Positions 23,083 through 36,000 of a stretch of 64,000 nucleotides of DNA are shown here, piece after piece. Source of the stretch: Hydractinia symbiolongicarpus (taxonomy: Eukaryota > Cnidaria > Hydrozoa > Anthoathecata > Hydractiniidae); NCBI RefSeq assembly GCF_029227915.1, contig NC_079878.1, positions 806,001 to 870,000 on the forward strand, in the 5' to 3' direction. The position numbers were made by a program, and so were the translations under genes. The notes below the pieces were generated by a model. The model saw nothing but the letters and a program-made list of their open reading frames with translations. It made no database searches and was not told where the DNA came from. How positions within the stretch are numbered: the first letter of the stretch is position 1; every line of letters begins with the position of its first letter.

Positions 23083-26000
23083 TATTATCTTTAGTACTTT
23101 AGTACTGGAAGCAAATATTCCAACCTAACTGTTTTGTTCATCTAAAAGTGTTGTTCTTCAAGAACATACACTTCATATTTATCCTTGTCCTCGCCTGATT
23201 TTTACTAATCTGAATACTTATACAGGATGTAGCCACTTCAGTATTGAAAACACTTTTATCAATGTGGGTCCTGTGGCTTTGAATTACGCATACACCGGTA
23301 TCACAAGCGAACTACATGACCGTATGGTCACGCGATGTGATTGACGGTAAAAAGACTGGAACCCTGGTAACGAGGTTGGGGAACAAGCTTCAAAAAATAG
23401 ATATCGGGCAGGCCAAATTTCTATAAAGAAAAATAACAGGTGGATTGACTCACTGACGCGCAAAATGAAATCAATACACGCAACAATTTTCACAGGAAAA
23501 GCCTGGTGAGATAAATTTAATTCAATTTATTTTACCAGTAAGAAAATTTGTAAAATTACAAGTTTCGTCCATAAGCCTCAACAGTAGAAACGGCGTGTCG
23601 AATTTGTGCTTACATCACTTCAAGATCTTCTATTAGCAGCAATTTTCATGACACCTTCAGGGCGCAGGTTTGACTGGGCTGCATTAAAAATTACAAACCC
23701 TCTTTCTATACGTGTCTGTAAAGTGCGGACGGGAAAGGTGTCCCATGACATTTTGCTTTTTTGATCATTTTATCCGTTAAAATTGTTTGCCGCGTTCTGT
23801 AATAATGGCCCAGCGGTCAAGAGACCCTGGAGACAAGGACTGGCAGTTTTTTGTCTCGTTCGCGCAATTCAGGGTTAAACGAGTCAAACATAACAACAAC
23901 AACAAAAATGGATAAAGTTGTGTTGGTTTGGTGGTTTGGTTGTGGACAACAAAGATTTTTAATTTCTTATGACTTTTAAATATCCCTTTCTATATTTCAT
24001 TTTATTGTATTTCTACTTATGATACCAGAAACAAGGCTAGAGGATGTGAAAAACCCCAAACAAATGTGGACTAAAGGGGGATCTCTACTGTAGCTAGCTA
24101 GAGGTGTTAGCTATAATAGATATTCTTCGGACCCAGGTTAACATGCTTGAAATTATACACTAAGTGCATATACCTCTATTAGTAGCCAAACATTTAATAT
24201 TTTAAAAGAAATGACCACTCAAATCAACTGCACAGTGAAAATGTTACAATGCTGTTGAATATTAAGGTCAAATCCTTATAAAATTTAAAAACTTTAAATT
24301 ACAACAAATTCTAATAACCATAGGTATTCAAAACTTCCTAGTATATAACCATTATTTAAATAAATTTTTTTTGTTATAATACTTTTATTGAGATTTGAGA
24401 AAAGGAAATAAAATGCAAATTATTGGCTACAATTCCTTTACATATATATGTTTTAGGTAAGTTTACTGCCAATAATATGCTAAATTTTCATACAATGTTA
24501 CTAATTTTTTATTATTATTATTTCTTAAGAAAATGAAAAATTTTCACATTGTCCAAGGCCAAAACTTTGTTAACTTCCTTATTATAATACAAAAAATAAA
24601 AATCAACGTAACTGTGAAATAGGGTATACACACTTGTTATTCTGTGACATGCCTTCTATAACCAGTATCATTTAATCTAAATATTTTATCAAGTTTAGGT
24701 TTAACTCTACAGCAAAAAAAATCTTTATTCTATTTGCCTATAAATAGGGTGGCCACTACTTCTAAAATATTACAGAAAATAAAATACACTACTGGAAAAC
24801 ACTGCTGGAAAAGTTTAAAAACTCCTGGAAATTTTTTTCCATCAAGGTTTATTCCTTTAAAGTATCTCATACTGAACAACTTGTTTATTCCTTTCTCTCT
24901 TTTTTACAACTTAGACTACCATTCTTGACCAACTTGGATTAATAAATTGGCGATCCATCTTCAATGTATATATGTACAGTTGATCCTTGTAGGTTAGAAC
25001 ACTTATACATACAACACCTATAAATGTATAAAAGGATTCAGAAAACCCTGTAAACAAATGTCATAGATAAATAGATATCCAGGACTTGGATTCTGACATG
25101 AGTCTGCAACTCTAATTAGTGCTGAGAATCCTGTAAGTAATAGACATTTTTATGTGTATATATAAGAAGTAACTCACGTAGTTAAAAAATGCATATTTAT
25201 ATAAATTTGCTGATTCCTAAATTAAAGAGACTACAACAGTTATTTTTACAGCGTTAAAATTTAAGAATAAATAAATAATTCAAAGAAAAAGAGAAAGCAA
25301 GACATGTCCCTACATAATTAAAATTCTTTTAAATTGTTTTTTTTAATGTTAATCCTAAAGTAATCTATTGTTAAGTTTTCTTGGAATAGACATGATAATA
25401 ATTATTATGATGTACAGCCCTTATATATAATTAGAAGTTTTTTACGTCGTCAATAAAACTGCTGACTTGAGATACATTTCAACTGATTTGCGTCGGCAAT
25501 ATTTTTTGGTAGTGAAATTTTTCAGGTGGAAAAAACTCACACCATTCACCTTGTATTGGGGCTAGACTTCTCATAAATTAGATGCATGGATCTCCTAAGA
25601 TAATGACAAATAGAAATGGAGTACAAGTCTCATTGACATACCTTCTCTATGGTTAACTTCGCTAAGTTAATATTTCACTACCAACTGGCTTTTTATGTTT
25701 CGAGTTAAACTCATTAGGTTGGGGCATATAACGTCGCAGAAGTTGCCAGTGACATGCTTCGAAAATGCTTGTCAAGGGCACAGTTGAACATGAAGCAAAA
25801 CTGTACAGGAGACTCAAATGTTAGAACTTCGCAGAACGTCTCTCCTCACAAAACTGAGGGTAGGGCTGACTTATTGCCTGCTGTGTCGTGTGGAAGAGAG
25901 AACTTTTGGATTTCTTTTAATACGATATACATTCTTTGTCGATTATTAATGCAAATCGATTGGCACCGCAGTATTTCTGTAGCTTGAATGATTTTAGTTT

Positions 26001-27131
26001 ACTGATAATGGCTAAACTTACTGAAAATTTAGTGTAATTTTTCTTCAGTCGCAATGAGTTGGAGTAGCTCAAACAATACCACAATTGCTTTTTTTTTTAA
26101 AAAATTCACAACAAAATTACATTGGCAGTTGTTTTGCCGACGAACTATGCTATCTTTGTATTTTACGTCAGCAATTACGTCAACAGTGCCGAATGCTGAC
26201 GCAAATTACAGAGGATTCTTTTCTCATGTTTTTATAATTTTATTATTCATTCTTATCTGAGCATTGTGTGTATAATAAAATTAGAGTCAATAATGGGAAA
26301 AACATAGTTTCATGTGTGTCATATTTTGAGTTGCCAAACTGTTGCCGTGCAGCCCTAAGTACATCGTATTTGTGATTAAAGTGATCTTTTGCCTTAAGTG
26401 AAAAATGCACAAAGCAATTAATCCACTTTGATTTATACTGTGTGTAGATGCTGATGTGAAAATCTACTATTGTTTTAGTTTCACAAATTTACTGACTTCC
26501 TGACTCGAATTTTGCCTTTAAAAGTGGGTTCGATCACGTGATACTAACCAAAAATATTTTTACAGGTGGCTTAAACATGTCGACTAGTCTGCTATGAGGT
26601 TAAACAATTTAATTTTACAAATTGAATTGGTTCCTTCTCATTTGTTAACTACTTCGCAGAAGCAGATCAACACTTTTGACAAATATGTGTGAAAATAATT
26701 GTTAAATAATGATCCCTTACTATAAATTTTTCTGTTCTATTTATAGATATAATTCCAGTTATTAGCTACCCCTATGATATAATTTATAGCATGTCAGGGT
26801 AAAACATGATTATGGTAGATCAACATTTAGGCAATAAAGAGAAAGTGCACCATTCTGGTCCTGTAAAAAAATAATTTGTTGTTTTCACTTTTTTGTTAGT
26901 CAGTTGGTTAGTAACATACAGTATTCATGCTTTTGTAAGAATGAATGTTAATTCTGTCCTTAATAAAGCTTTTTATAAAAGACATGTGTGGACTATATGT
27001 AAATGCAGTGATGCCCATCATAAGAAAAAAATAAAGATTGGGCTAAAGGCTTTTTTGTAAGAGTTTGAAAAAAAATAGTTTGCTTTAGATAAGAATGTAA
27101 AAACGAATGGAGCTAGAGTACTAATAAAAAA
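23083..27131. other. Gene-free spacer upstream of IFT43
   Basis: AT-rich DNA between the Tigger element and the first IFT43 coding exon. I see no protein-like frame that chains; the 77- and 68-codon frames at 25754 and 26054 lack domain features. A TTTGCTTTAG acceptor-like site near 27080 precedes the IFT43 ATG and could end a 5' UTR intron or accept a spliced leader. Confidence 0.4.
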
Positions 27132-30100
27132 ATGGATGAATTGTCACCAAAAAGGGTCTGTATATTTTAAACTTTCTATAATGATTTTTTAAAAAAATGA
27201 TTAGTTTAATATTATAGCTTTCTTTGTTGACCTAGGAAATTAAGCAAGGCAGGAGAGCAGGAAATCCTTTTCAAGCAGGAAGCCAAAGATCTGGTGGAAG
27301 TGATTCAAATACTAGCGTCCAAGGAACTGTATGTATTTCAAAAACATTTTTATTTTGAGTGGAAAGGAAAAAAGGTTACTATTAGATTTTTTTAACCCAT
27401 AGTGGGACTGTCAATAAATTTCATTAAAATACTGTTTTAGTCACCACGTCCAGCAAGAAGACAAGGAGGTTGGGCAGAAGATGCAAGTAAAAAGAAAGGG
27501 TATGTTTTGCATTTCAAAATGCACTCTTTTTTATTAGGAAACATGCAAGGCTTCACCGTGTTCCTAATTAAATGATGTCTAAAAATCTATCTGTTATAAT
27601 GAAAACAGTTTTTCCATTTGGGATTTTTATAGAAGAACATATATAATTATGAGAAATTTGAGATTTAAAACAGTTAAACTGTGATAGGTATACAATTTCT
27701 ATATGAATACTATTAATGTATAGGGCAGCAAACCTTATTTTTAAGGAATATTAGATGCCTTTTGGTGTTTTTCAATGTGTAATGTACATTTTTGTGTCTC
27801 TAATTTACACAAATATGCATGAAAATAAAATTTCTTGTCAAAGTTATTAGCTACATTGTGAAGATCTATCTATTTCAATACTTAAGAATTTCTTTCTTAT
27901 TTTTATAACATTTTAAAATATATCAGACAAAAAAAACCCACCAATTTAAAAAGCAAAAGGCTCAAAGATTTTCCAAATCGTAATCTTTTCTGTTCAATTT
28001 ATAATTAAAGTCCATATGATATCCATCCATATGAAGGTGAAAAATGTATGACAAAGTATATTACAGACACAACCTATGATGTATTAATCACAAGGGTTTT
28101 GGTTCTGTAACTATGACCTTTTCATCTTCTATATTTTAATAGCAGTGTATAACAGGAATGACAATAATTCCTGCTCCCTAAAAGACCAAAGTAAGTTTGC
28201 ATTTTACAGGCCATTGTTTTTCGTAGAAATTCCTTGTAAAAGTAGGCTTTAAAACCCTAATAAGAAGTTTTTTACAAATCATGCTAAGCTTGAAAGGATT
28301 CAATCCCAAGCCAGTTTAATTATTTTTTGTTTAAGGATTTTAGTCAACTGGATGTAACATAAAGTACACATGCTTTACATTTTGTTGAAGAGCTACATTC
28401 ATGGGCATCCATTATCTGTCTTTTCACTTTCTGATTGTACCTGTTTAAAGGTACAATCAGAAGTTGGACCATTTAAACGTTATTTAAATTTTGTACTTAT
28501 TAAAAATAATATTTAATGTTTAGAGAGTTTGATGAAGATGATGACGATGGGTAAATAATATAAATTTAAATTTTAAAACTTTTAGTAAAGTAACTAGTTG
28601 TAATCATATAAATTTTAACCTAAAAAATATGGTTTTGTGAAGCACTCGCAATAATGCACAGTCGTACTGGGAAACGTTTTCAGACTAAATGACATTTTCA
28701 AGAATAGTCTGCATTTTTCATCCTTTTTGTTTGTCTGTCTGTTTGTATATTTATATGAAAATGACTTCATATGGGCATTAGCTCCAACCAGTCATCGTAA
28801 AATAATTCTGCATTAATACGCTATTTGCTTTATGCATCCGTTAAATAATTAAGTATATATGTAAGAAAATGCCTTCACATTTGGTGTTTGAAAAACTACT
28901 TTTACATTAGTAAATTTTGCAAAAAGAAAATTTGTGGTATGATTTTATTTTTAATTTTTGCAAAATTAAATTTTATTGCAGTACACAAAAGGCAGTTAAA
29001 TTTACCATAAAAATATAGTTAAATCTTGTGCTTAAAACCTGACGTAAAATCTAAAGGAAGTTGATAAATTCTTACTGAAGTGTTTCATAAATTCAAAACT
29101 AAAAAAACTAGTTTTATATAATATAGTGTGCACATCAAAGTTGAAAATGCATAAACATGTAACTTCATAATTCTTAACTTAGATGTTGGCACCATTGGCA
29201 GCCTCCTCTACCTTCGAACACACACCCTCCCCCTCCCCCACCTTTGAACACACACCTTCCCTCTCCTCCACCTTCAAACACACCCATAAAAGCAGTACCA
29301 ATCATAAAAGTATGTTCTAATTTCTTTGTTTCTACCAGCAATAGAGAACTTGCCATTTATCACCTCCCACACCCAAATTAATGTCGCCCCTTATAAGATC
29401 ATAACTGTTTATTGACTGATCATCACTAAATAAAAACTACAAGGAATGTTTTGTTAGGTTAAGGCTATCAGAAATATCAGTAAAACACAATTTTCCTTAG
29501 CTGTCAATTATGAAAAAACTTTTTACTGCGCTGTTGATATTTACTTCAGTAATATTCATGTATGTGATCTTATTTTTTAGCAAAGGAGGAAGAAGTGATA
29601 ACGATGATGAGTAAGTCATTTTATTTAAATTTCTAGGAATAATTTTCATGCCAAGATCATTGTTATTATGGTTATTGAAGGAGGCAAGATAGAAAAATTA
29701 AAGATTATTTGGTGACATCTCGACATGATGGAATATTATCTTGCTAAAGAGAAAAAATCTGATTGGTTGGCATTTTTTGAATTTCTTGCAGTAATTTTCA
29801 CACTCGGTTTTTTTTTTTACTTTTAAAAGGGCAGTCTATAGTTTGTTTTACACAAATAAAAAAATGGATCAAATAAAAAAGATATTGTAGCAAATTTGAG
29901 TTTTTTTTTTGATGTAATCTACACACGAGGGAACTATATTCAATGTAGCAGTCAAAAAATTGTGACAGTCCTCAAATTAACTTCTTTATATTTTTTTCAC
30001 AGCGAACGACTGAAGCATGACGCGACAGTGTTGTTAGATAATGATGTTGATGACATACCTGTCATTCCAGATCTAGAAGAAGTTCAGGATGATGATATGG

Positions 30101-33100
30101 CTTTACAAGTGGCTGCTCCGCCAAGGTTTGCATATTGACTAGTTGAGCAAACGAACTTTAAAATATCGCTTCTTTTTTTTAATACCCAACTTTTTTCTTA
30201 TCGGTTATAATAAAAACAAACAGGACTGAAATCAAGACTTTTGCAACTTAAACAACAATTTTTAACCACTCGCGTAATAAAAATTACCCTCCCGTCCACC
30301 CTAATTGTTAATTTGTTCCAAACCGACTACACATATTTTGATTTATTAAAAGAGACAAACCTCATTTTCGGTAACAACCTATGGATATAAGCTGTGAATA
30401 TGTTGGCAAACCATATGTCAACGGTTTACAATAAACACTAATACCAGCCGCATTGGCTCATCGATTACTGTTTGTTGTTCTTTTAATGCGAGTCAAATTT
30501 TCAACATTGCTAACATTATTTACGCAAGGTAACTAAGGAAAATACCTTGTGATTTATAGAAACAGAAAACCCAGAAACTCCACCTGCTATCTTTTGTAAG
30601 AACCCTCTCTTATCACGTAGAATTACGTAGAATGAAATCTTTTTGCGGTGAAAGTCTTTAAAAGCATCGTCATGTTATACAAAAAACAGTCTTATGACAA
30701 GGCAGTCAGAATAAATCAATTGCGTTGTGTTCAAAAAAGTTCAGAAAATTCGCTTCCAAAAAAATAAAAAATACAGCCCCCTCTCCCCTAATTCAGCTAT
30801 TGCTGACTTCACTCTATTGAGAATGAATCAGAATGAAAATCCACCAACCTTAATGTACTAACACCCTCCCCAACTACTGGTTAAAAGAATTTAACCACCC
30901 AACCACTTCTTACCTCCTCCCTCCTCAATAGTCCCTCCTCAATAGTCCCCCTCCCTACAGTTGGATTAACTTTAGTAATAAGTAGTATATTTTTTTGTTT
31001 AGTGTTCAAGTCACAAGAGTGGCAACGTATAAAGAACTAGATCACGATTTTGAAAAACACGCAGGCTTGTTGACACTGGTGAGCTTCTTAACTGAACTTT
31101 CTTTGTCTATTTTGCGGGAATAATTACTTCTGAACCAATCAGGATAGTAAATTTACATGCATAATTAAACGTGTTTGAAGTAATGCGTCGTAATTTTCTT
31201 TTTTCATGAACAAGCGAGTATGTGTGTAAGTTTGCTATGTAAAGCTTGTGTGCAAATGAAGTTTTGTCTCACTACATCAATAAACTTTAAATATGTTTAA
31301 AGAAGAGAAAAATCAACCCTTTACCTGAAATATTTAACTTTCAATTTCGCAAAAGCCGAAAAAATATCAATACACCTTTCCCGAACTTCATAAATTATAA
31401 TAATTATGACGTCGTCCAAAATTTCATATAGTTTCTATGCTCTTTAAAAAAGGATATTCAGATATCAAATTATCATGACAAAACTGTAGGTTTAGAGCAA
31501 TATAATATTCTGGTTGGATTTTATTTTAATTTAAAAAAAAATAATTATTTTGAAACAAGGCTATTCTTAGAAAGCTCGGCTATATGAATGGTTTGACCGT
31601 AACTTTTAGCTGGCAGTTGAGGCACTTAAGGAACAGAGATATTTACGAAATTAGGTAATTTGTTCTACTTTTTTATAAGGAACTTAGGGATGGGAATTAT
31701 TTTTAGTATCGACCTCTTTAATTAAGTTTAGCATAATTAGGAAATTCGGAAAAGGTCTATTGAAGTGTTTTAATTTCTCGATTTTACCATTTTCGGAATT
31801 TTAATTTTGCAAATTAAACTTTTGGATAAATGCGAAACGAGATAAGTAAAATCCTGGAAATCGGAAAGTCAGACATTTTGTTGGCCTTTTATGCAGTTTG
31901 ATAAAAAGCAATTGTTTTTAGTATCTTCGCAAGTGCAAACCATGGTTTTGAGATTTAAAGTTTTTTTAAAGAACATCATTTTTTTAAAGAAACTAATGGA
32001 AGTCTAAGCCTTTCGTCCCAACTCCCGGTTCCTACGGCACTGTTAGGTGTGTTTAACGGTGTTGTTAAATCTCAGCGAGGGTGTACCAACCATAACAAAG
32101 CATTTAAACTACTATAAACAAACTAGTCCTGAATCTATTAGTGATTTTATAAAAAGTCCCCATCACTTGCGATACTCAGTACTCCAATAATTGTATTGAT
32201 AAAGTTACTAAGACTTATTTCTTTGTCTCATTTTTTCACCACAGGACGGAGATATCGATTTAAAACTTTTGGGAAGTGTACTTTCCCCTGAAGCAGAAGT
32301 AATCGAGGTAAAGACTTTTATTGTTTATGTTGATATTGTTTATTTTAATCCAAGGTGGTTGGCTCACACTATGTCTAATGTCTGATTTGATTTTTGTTGT
32401 TGTTTTTGTTGTTTTTTGTTTTTGTTGTTGTTGTTGTTGTTCTTGAAAAATGATGTTGTGGTGTGATGCGCTAATCTTTAAATTCTAACCAGTCACGAGA
32501 TATCGAAAGACCATCTTATCCAACAAGCTGAGGTTGATTTCGATTAAAACGCTATGGATGGGAAACATAATGTGGTTAAAGCCTGAGTCCATTTAAAATT
32601 TGGTCACTGTGTACACTTTTTCAACTTATTAGTCAACCCTGATACTCAAATTTCAAACCAGATGCAATCATCTGCCCCTGTTCTATCTCTTTGTGACAGT
32701 AGGTAATGTGTTTTAACACGTGATATACTACGGATATACACCTGATATACTAATGATATACACGTGGTATACTACTGATATACAGAGAAACTTAAGAATT
32801 TCTGTTTTATGAGAAACACGATTTTCTTAATTTGAGGCTGAGATTATATGTACTCTCTACTTCTAACTCACAAAATTTTGATAAAATTGCATAGTTAGGT
32901 TGACAGATGGACAGGGATTTATTTTGTTGAACTAAATATGGGTATAAAACGATGGTCTGGCTGAAAATTGTCAGAAAATCTCCTATAAAGTTATTGTTAC
33001 TGTAAAGGAAAAAACTCACTTGATGAGTAGTCTCAGAAAAACCGTTATAATTTATCAATACTTTCATATTTTTTTTTATTTTTTTTTTGTTTTTGAATGT

Positions 33101-34105
33101 TTAATGAAAGACTTTTTTGATGGTGCTATTTTCGTGAGATGTTAATTTTCCAAAAAGAAAATAGTGAAATAAACACACACCATTTTTTTTTCACTGTACG
33201 TTTTAAAATGGCTTCTTTTTCCGTACTCGTGGTCGCAGACTTCTCGTTTTTGCACCATTATATTCAGCATAAATTAAATTCAAAAAGGTTCCCGGTTTTT
33301 TCTTTCTAATAACGTCGTTATGAAATTATTTGTAATTATATGTAATCATTCAATTATTTTCATGCAATATAAAATACGTCATTCGAAAGAGAATTTTTTT
33401 TCTATATGTCTTGAATTTTTGCAAAAAAACCTAAAAAAAATTGTTTCCTTTACAGTAACCTTAAGAAATATCCAGGCTGAACCCAAAGATCATGTTTCTT
33501 ATAAAAAAACGTGTATCACTCAAAACTTTAAGCGAAATTATTACAAGCTCGTGAGCTTGTATTAAAACGCAAATGTGTCCTACAAGAATGGAAATATTTG
33601 CCTCTCTGAGCACCGACACGGGAGTAGTCGAGTGTTCGAATCTCATCTTGGTAACTATTTTTACTTTTTTTTATCTATCTGCGTACTGCATAACAAATAT
33701 TATTGCCTATTCGAATAGCAAAATATGTCGTGTCTAACTTCGTAACAGAAATCACAGCTTTTTGTAAACTTTTTTCGCGAGGTTGTTTACGTATATCATA
33801 CGTCTTGTTTTAAGCTTAACACTCAGGTTACTAGAATTTCAGAAGGAATTTCAGGACATAAAATAGAAAGAAATGTTATAGGACAAAATTGAGGATATGA
33901 AATCCTCTACACTATTCTAACCATCACCAGCCATTCAGTAATTGCCCATTGAGGTGGTAAGTTTATGTGTATTCAAAACCAAGCTGTGGAATTCTTCTTT
34001 TAGGACGATAAAGTGTGGGATTGGGACCGCATATTTACAGAAGTGGCTTCTGATCTTCGTACAGAATGGGAAAAAGCGAAAGTTATTTCTGATAATAAAG
34101 ATTAA
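27132..34105 (+). CDS. IFT43: Intraflagellar transport protein 43 (IFT-A subunit), nine coding exons
   Basis: The exons are 27132-27155, 27236-27328, 27441-27499, 28524-28550, 29581-29610, 30003-30125, 31003-31078, 32245-32307 and 34004-34105. All introns are GT-AG, all phases agree, and the 597 bases give 198 residues plus TAA. The human protein is of similar length. The signature core DIPVIPDLEEVQDDDMALQV is followed by AAPPR, then by VATYKELDHDFEKHAGLLTL, DGDIDLKLLGSVLSPEAEV, and finally WDWDRIFTEVASDLRTEW, all diagnostic of IFT43. Upstream, KQGRRAGNPF and RQGGWAED match the N-terminal conserved patches. IFT43 binds IFT121/WDR35 in the IFT-A complex, which drives retrograde transport in cilia. 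The first exon (MDELSPKR) is the least certain: its donor GTCTGT is non-optimal and the N terminus is weakly conserved. Two acidic micro-exons of 27 and 30 nt follow exon 3. The introns carry a TTG microsatellite (about 32395-32442) and a SINE copy (33541-33811). Confidence 0.95.
28429..28462. repeat. Intronic hairpin
   Basis: TTCTGATTGTACCT, a six-base loop, and its exact inverse form a 14-bp stem. It lies about 60 bases upstream of the 27-nt IFT43 exon. I see no conserved RNA family. It could affect recognition of that micro-exon, but that is speculation. Confidence 0.7.
32393..32442. repeat. TTG-rich microsatellite in IFT43 intron
   Basis: Runs of TTG and TTTTTG over about 50 bases within the last intron. 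It is a simple repeat with no coding meaning. Confidence 0.85.
32712..32786. repeat. Degenerate tandem GATATAC units
   Basis: Repeats of the type TGATATACTAATGATATACACGTGG occur over about 70 bases in the last IFT43 intron. The units are imperfect, about 20 bp each. Confidence 0.6.
33541..33811 (+). repeat. tRNA-like SINE, copy A
   Basis: This copy starts with a short palindrome containing ACAAGCTCGTGAGCTTGT. It then has a tRNA-like block with AGTAGTCGAGTGTTCGAATC (B-box at about 33632-33644) and CATCTTGGTAAC. It ends near TATCATACGTCTTGTTTT. The second copy is inverted at 6453-6765. The tRNA resemblance is limited to the T-arm half, so the Pol III origin is an inference. Confidence 0.55.
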
Positions 34106-34670
34106 CTGAAATTTGTATTTATTTATTTGTATTTTTAATATTTGTCAAAACATTTTTATTGTACATTTGTTTTTGTCTTGGAATATATAAGTTACTCCGA
34201 TGATGTCGCGTTTTATCCTCATATCAAAAAACACTTTTTTCCATATTTAAAAAAATGACGACAAAATTGCTTTTGCTTCGATATTTTTGTCTAGGATTGT
34301 AGACTAATACGATATTTACTTTGATTCTTATAAAACAAAGGTGTTGCATGCGTTTTACTGTAAAAGTATTTTTACTGCAAGAGAAGATTGTCTTGTAGGA
34401 CGTGACAAAATACCATTCAAAATACAACTTCGTATAACGAAGAAAAAATGAAACACGGAAAACTCATACTATAAAACTCATGTGACAGGAAAAGTCTAGA
34501 AACAACCCGTCATTGCAGAGTTTCAGAGATGAACGATTTTACAGACTGAAGATATTGCAATGTCAGCAAAAGTGATAAGTGTCATGCGCAGTATGCGCAA
34601 TTTGCGCAATGCGGGAAAAACAACAACAAACACGTGGTGAAGCCTTGCGGAATTTTTTGCGTAGTGCAAC
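34106..34670. other. 3' region of IFT43 and spacer to the Ulp1 element
   Basis: AT-rich 3' flank of IFT43. The only exact AATAAA near the stop is at 34094-34099 inside the last codons, so the poly(A) site is unclear. From 34585 the sequence holds GCGCAGTATGCGCAATTTGC-type repeats just before the ATG of the Ulp1 element gene. Confidence 0.4.
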
Positions 34671-35550
34671 ATGTCAGGTAAGTTCATTTAATTTGAATAA
34701 TCTTAAGTTTGATTTCTTTATTTTGCATTAACATTTTCTCTTTTTTATTTTAGCTAAACCATTTTTTCCAAAAAAAAAGAAAAAGAAAGGTCGATGATTC
34801 TTGTGATTCAAGTGGGAATGGAACAGTGTGTGATTTAATTGGAAATGAAAATAGCAAGTCGCCTTTTATAATTTTTTTTTTGTTTTATTCGCTTAGAGTT
34901 TTCTTACGTTGGGTGGAACCTCATCGCCGTCTGATAATTTTCTATTTTAATTTTTATTGTTTCTTCTATTCCTTACTTTATAGACTCTTCTTCTGACGAC
35001 GACTTCATACATCCAACGCCACAAGAGAGAAGAAAACAGAAAGGTGGAAGAATTGTTGAAACTGTTAAAACAACTAACTATATCAGGTAAAACAAAAATT
35101 TATGTTATCTTTTTCGACAATTATTCGATCGAATACAGTTTGGTTGTAAATATTCTATCCAAAAAATTTGGCGCTACGAACATCACGGTAGGACATAAAA
35201 ACCACGCGTTGCAGGAGGATGGTATGAGTTGTGGTGTTTTGACATGCTACTACGCCAAATGTCTTGTTAAAAGTAATCTTTGTTTCAAAAGCAAAATAAT
35301 TTAAAAATTTTAAGAAATAGAGTGGGGATATTTAGTACGCTAGCATGATCATATATTCGGCGCATCAATTTCACATACGTTTTTATAGATTCATCAGTCA
35401 GATTTTCGTGAAATAATTTTATTCATTATTCTTTTCAGGAGCCGATTTGACTAAGAAATGTAATGCAACAGAGTATCGCCGATATATCTTCCAAAACATC
35501 TCCGGGAGTTGTTTGAAAGGCGTGATCAGTGATAAAAATAAGTGCAAAGT
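34671..35550 (+). pseudogene. Ulp1/SENP-type cysteine protease of a mobile element, broken
   Basis: Exon 1 is ATG TCA G at 34671-34677, followed by donor GTAAGT. Exon 2 starts at 34754 (AKPFFPKKKKKK) and needs a frame change in its A-run to continue as VDDSCDSSGNGTVCDLIGNE. Exon 3 starts at 34984 (DSSSDDDFIHPTPQERRKQK). The block at 35092-35268 gives IYVIFFDNYS and QEDGMSCGVLTCYYAKCLV, the Gln-x-Asp-x-x-x-Cys-Gly active-site region of C48 (Ulp1) proteases. After an intron (acceptor near 35440) GADLTKKCNATEYRRYIFQN continues the domain. The upstream catalytic His region and much of the fold are missing. Such protease genes occur in animal and plant transposons. The long 30-bp satellite follows directly. 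The gene is dead by frameshift and loss. Confidence 0.65.
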
Positions 35551-35693
35551 AAATGTACTATGTATACTATACTACATCAAATATTGTATTTATTTCATAT
35601 TTCTCACTTGACTCATGTCTACCTTTTCCCGAAATTTCTGTCAATTTTTCGTTTCCGGGGTGCAACAAGAACGAGGATAGCGAGTGGATCCAA

Positions 35694-35904
35694 GAGCTCG
35701 CACTGGAAAACTCACGTGACAGAGAGCTCACACTAGAAAACTCCTGTGACAGAGAGCTCACACTAGAAAACTCCTGTGACAGAGAGCTCACACTAGAAAA
35801 CTCCTGTGACAGAGAGCTCACACTAGAAAACTCCTGTGACAGAGAGCTCGCACTAGAAAACTCATGTGACAGAGAGCTCGCACTAGAAAACTCATGTGAC
35901 AGAG
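35694..35904 (+). repeat. Seven tandem 30-bp units, in frame (10-residue repeat)
   Basis: The unit GAGCTCACACTAGAAAACTC is followed by CTGTGACAGA, repeated seven times with few changes. Because 30 is divisible by three the frame stays open and reads RELTLENSCD repeats, which gives the spurious 149- and 199-codon frames. There are no spacers between units, so it is not a CRISPR array. One more copy lies at about 40160-40190 beside the end of the neighbouring inverted-repeat element. Confidence 0.95.
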
Positions 35905-35920
35905 GGTATATCGGAAAACT

Positions 35921-36000
35921 GGGACGCGGGACCCTGTTGAGTCGGGACTCGAGACGCGAGACTCGAGACGCGGGACTCGGGACCCGGGACACGGGATTCT
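35921..36000 (+). repeat. GGGACTCGAGAC degenerate tandem array
   Basis: GC-rich short repeats (GGGACGCGGGACC, GGGACTCGAGACGCGAGAC) follow the 30-bp array immediately. They have the same flavour as the GAGACCCGATACC arrays at 38.05 and 40.1 kb, which suggests a shared arm sequence. Confidence 0.8.

Noticed and set aside
26524-26560. Promoter or enhancer of IFT43
   Set aside because: A few TCACGTGA-like motifs exist upstream, but without an X-box (RFX site) that I could recognise or any transcript start I cannot support a regulatory call.
29174-29356. 60-codon Gly-rich minus-strand ORF
   Set aside because: It is antisense to a CCTCC/ACACACC-rich simple repeat in an IFT43 intron.
35694-35904. 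Possible CRISPR-like array
   Set aside because: The 30-bp units abut each other with no spacers, and the DNA is clearly animal.
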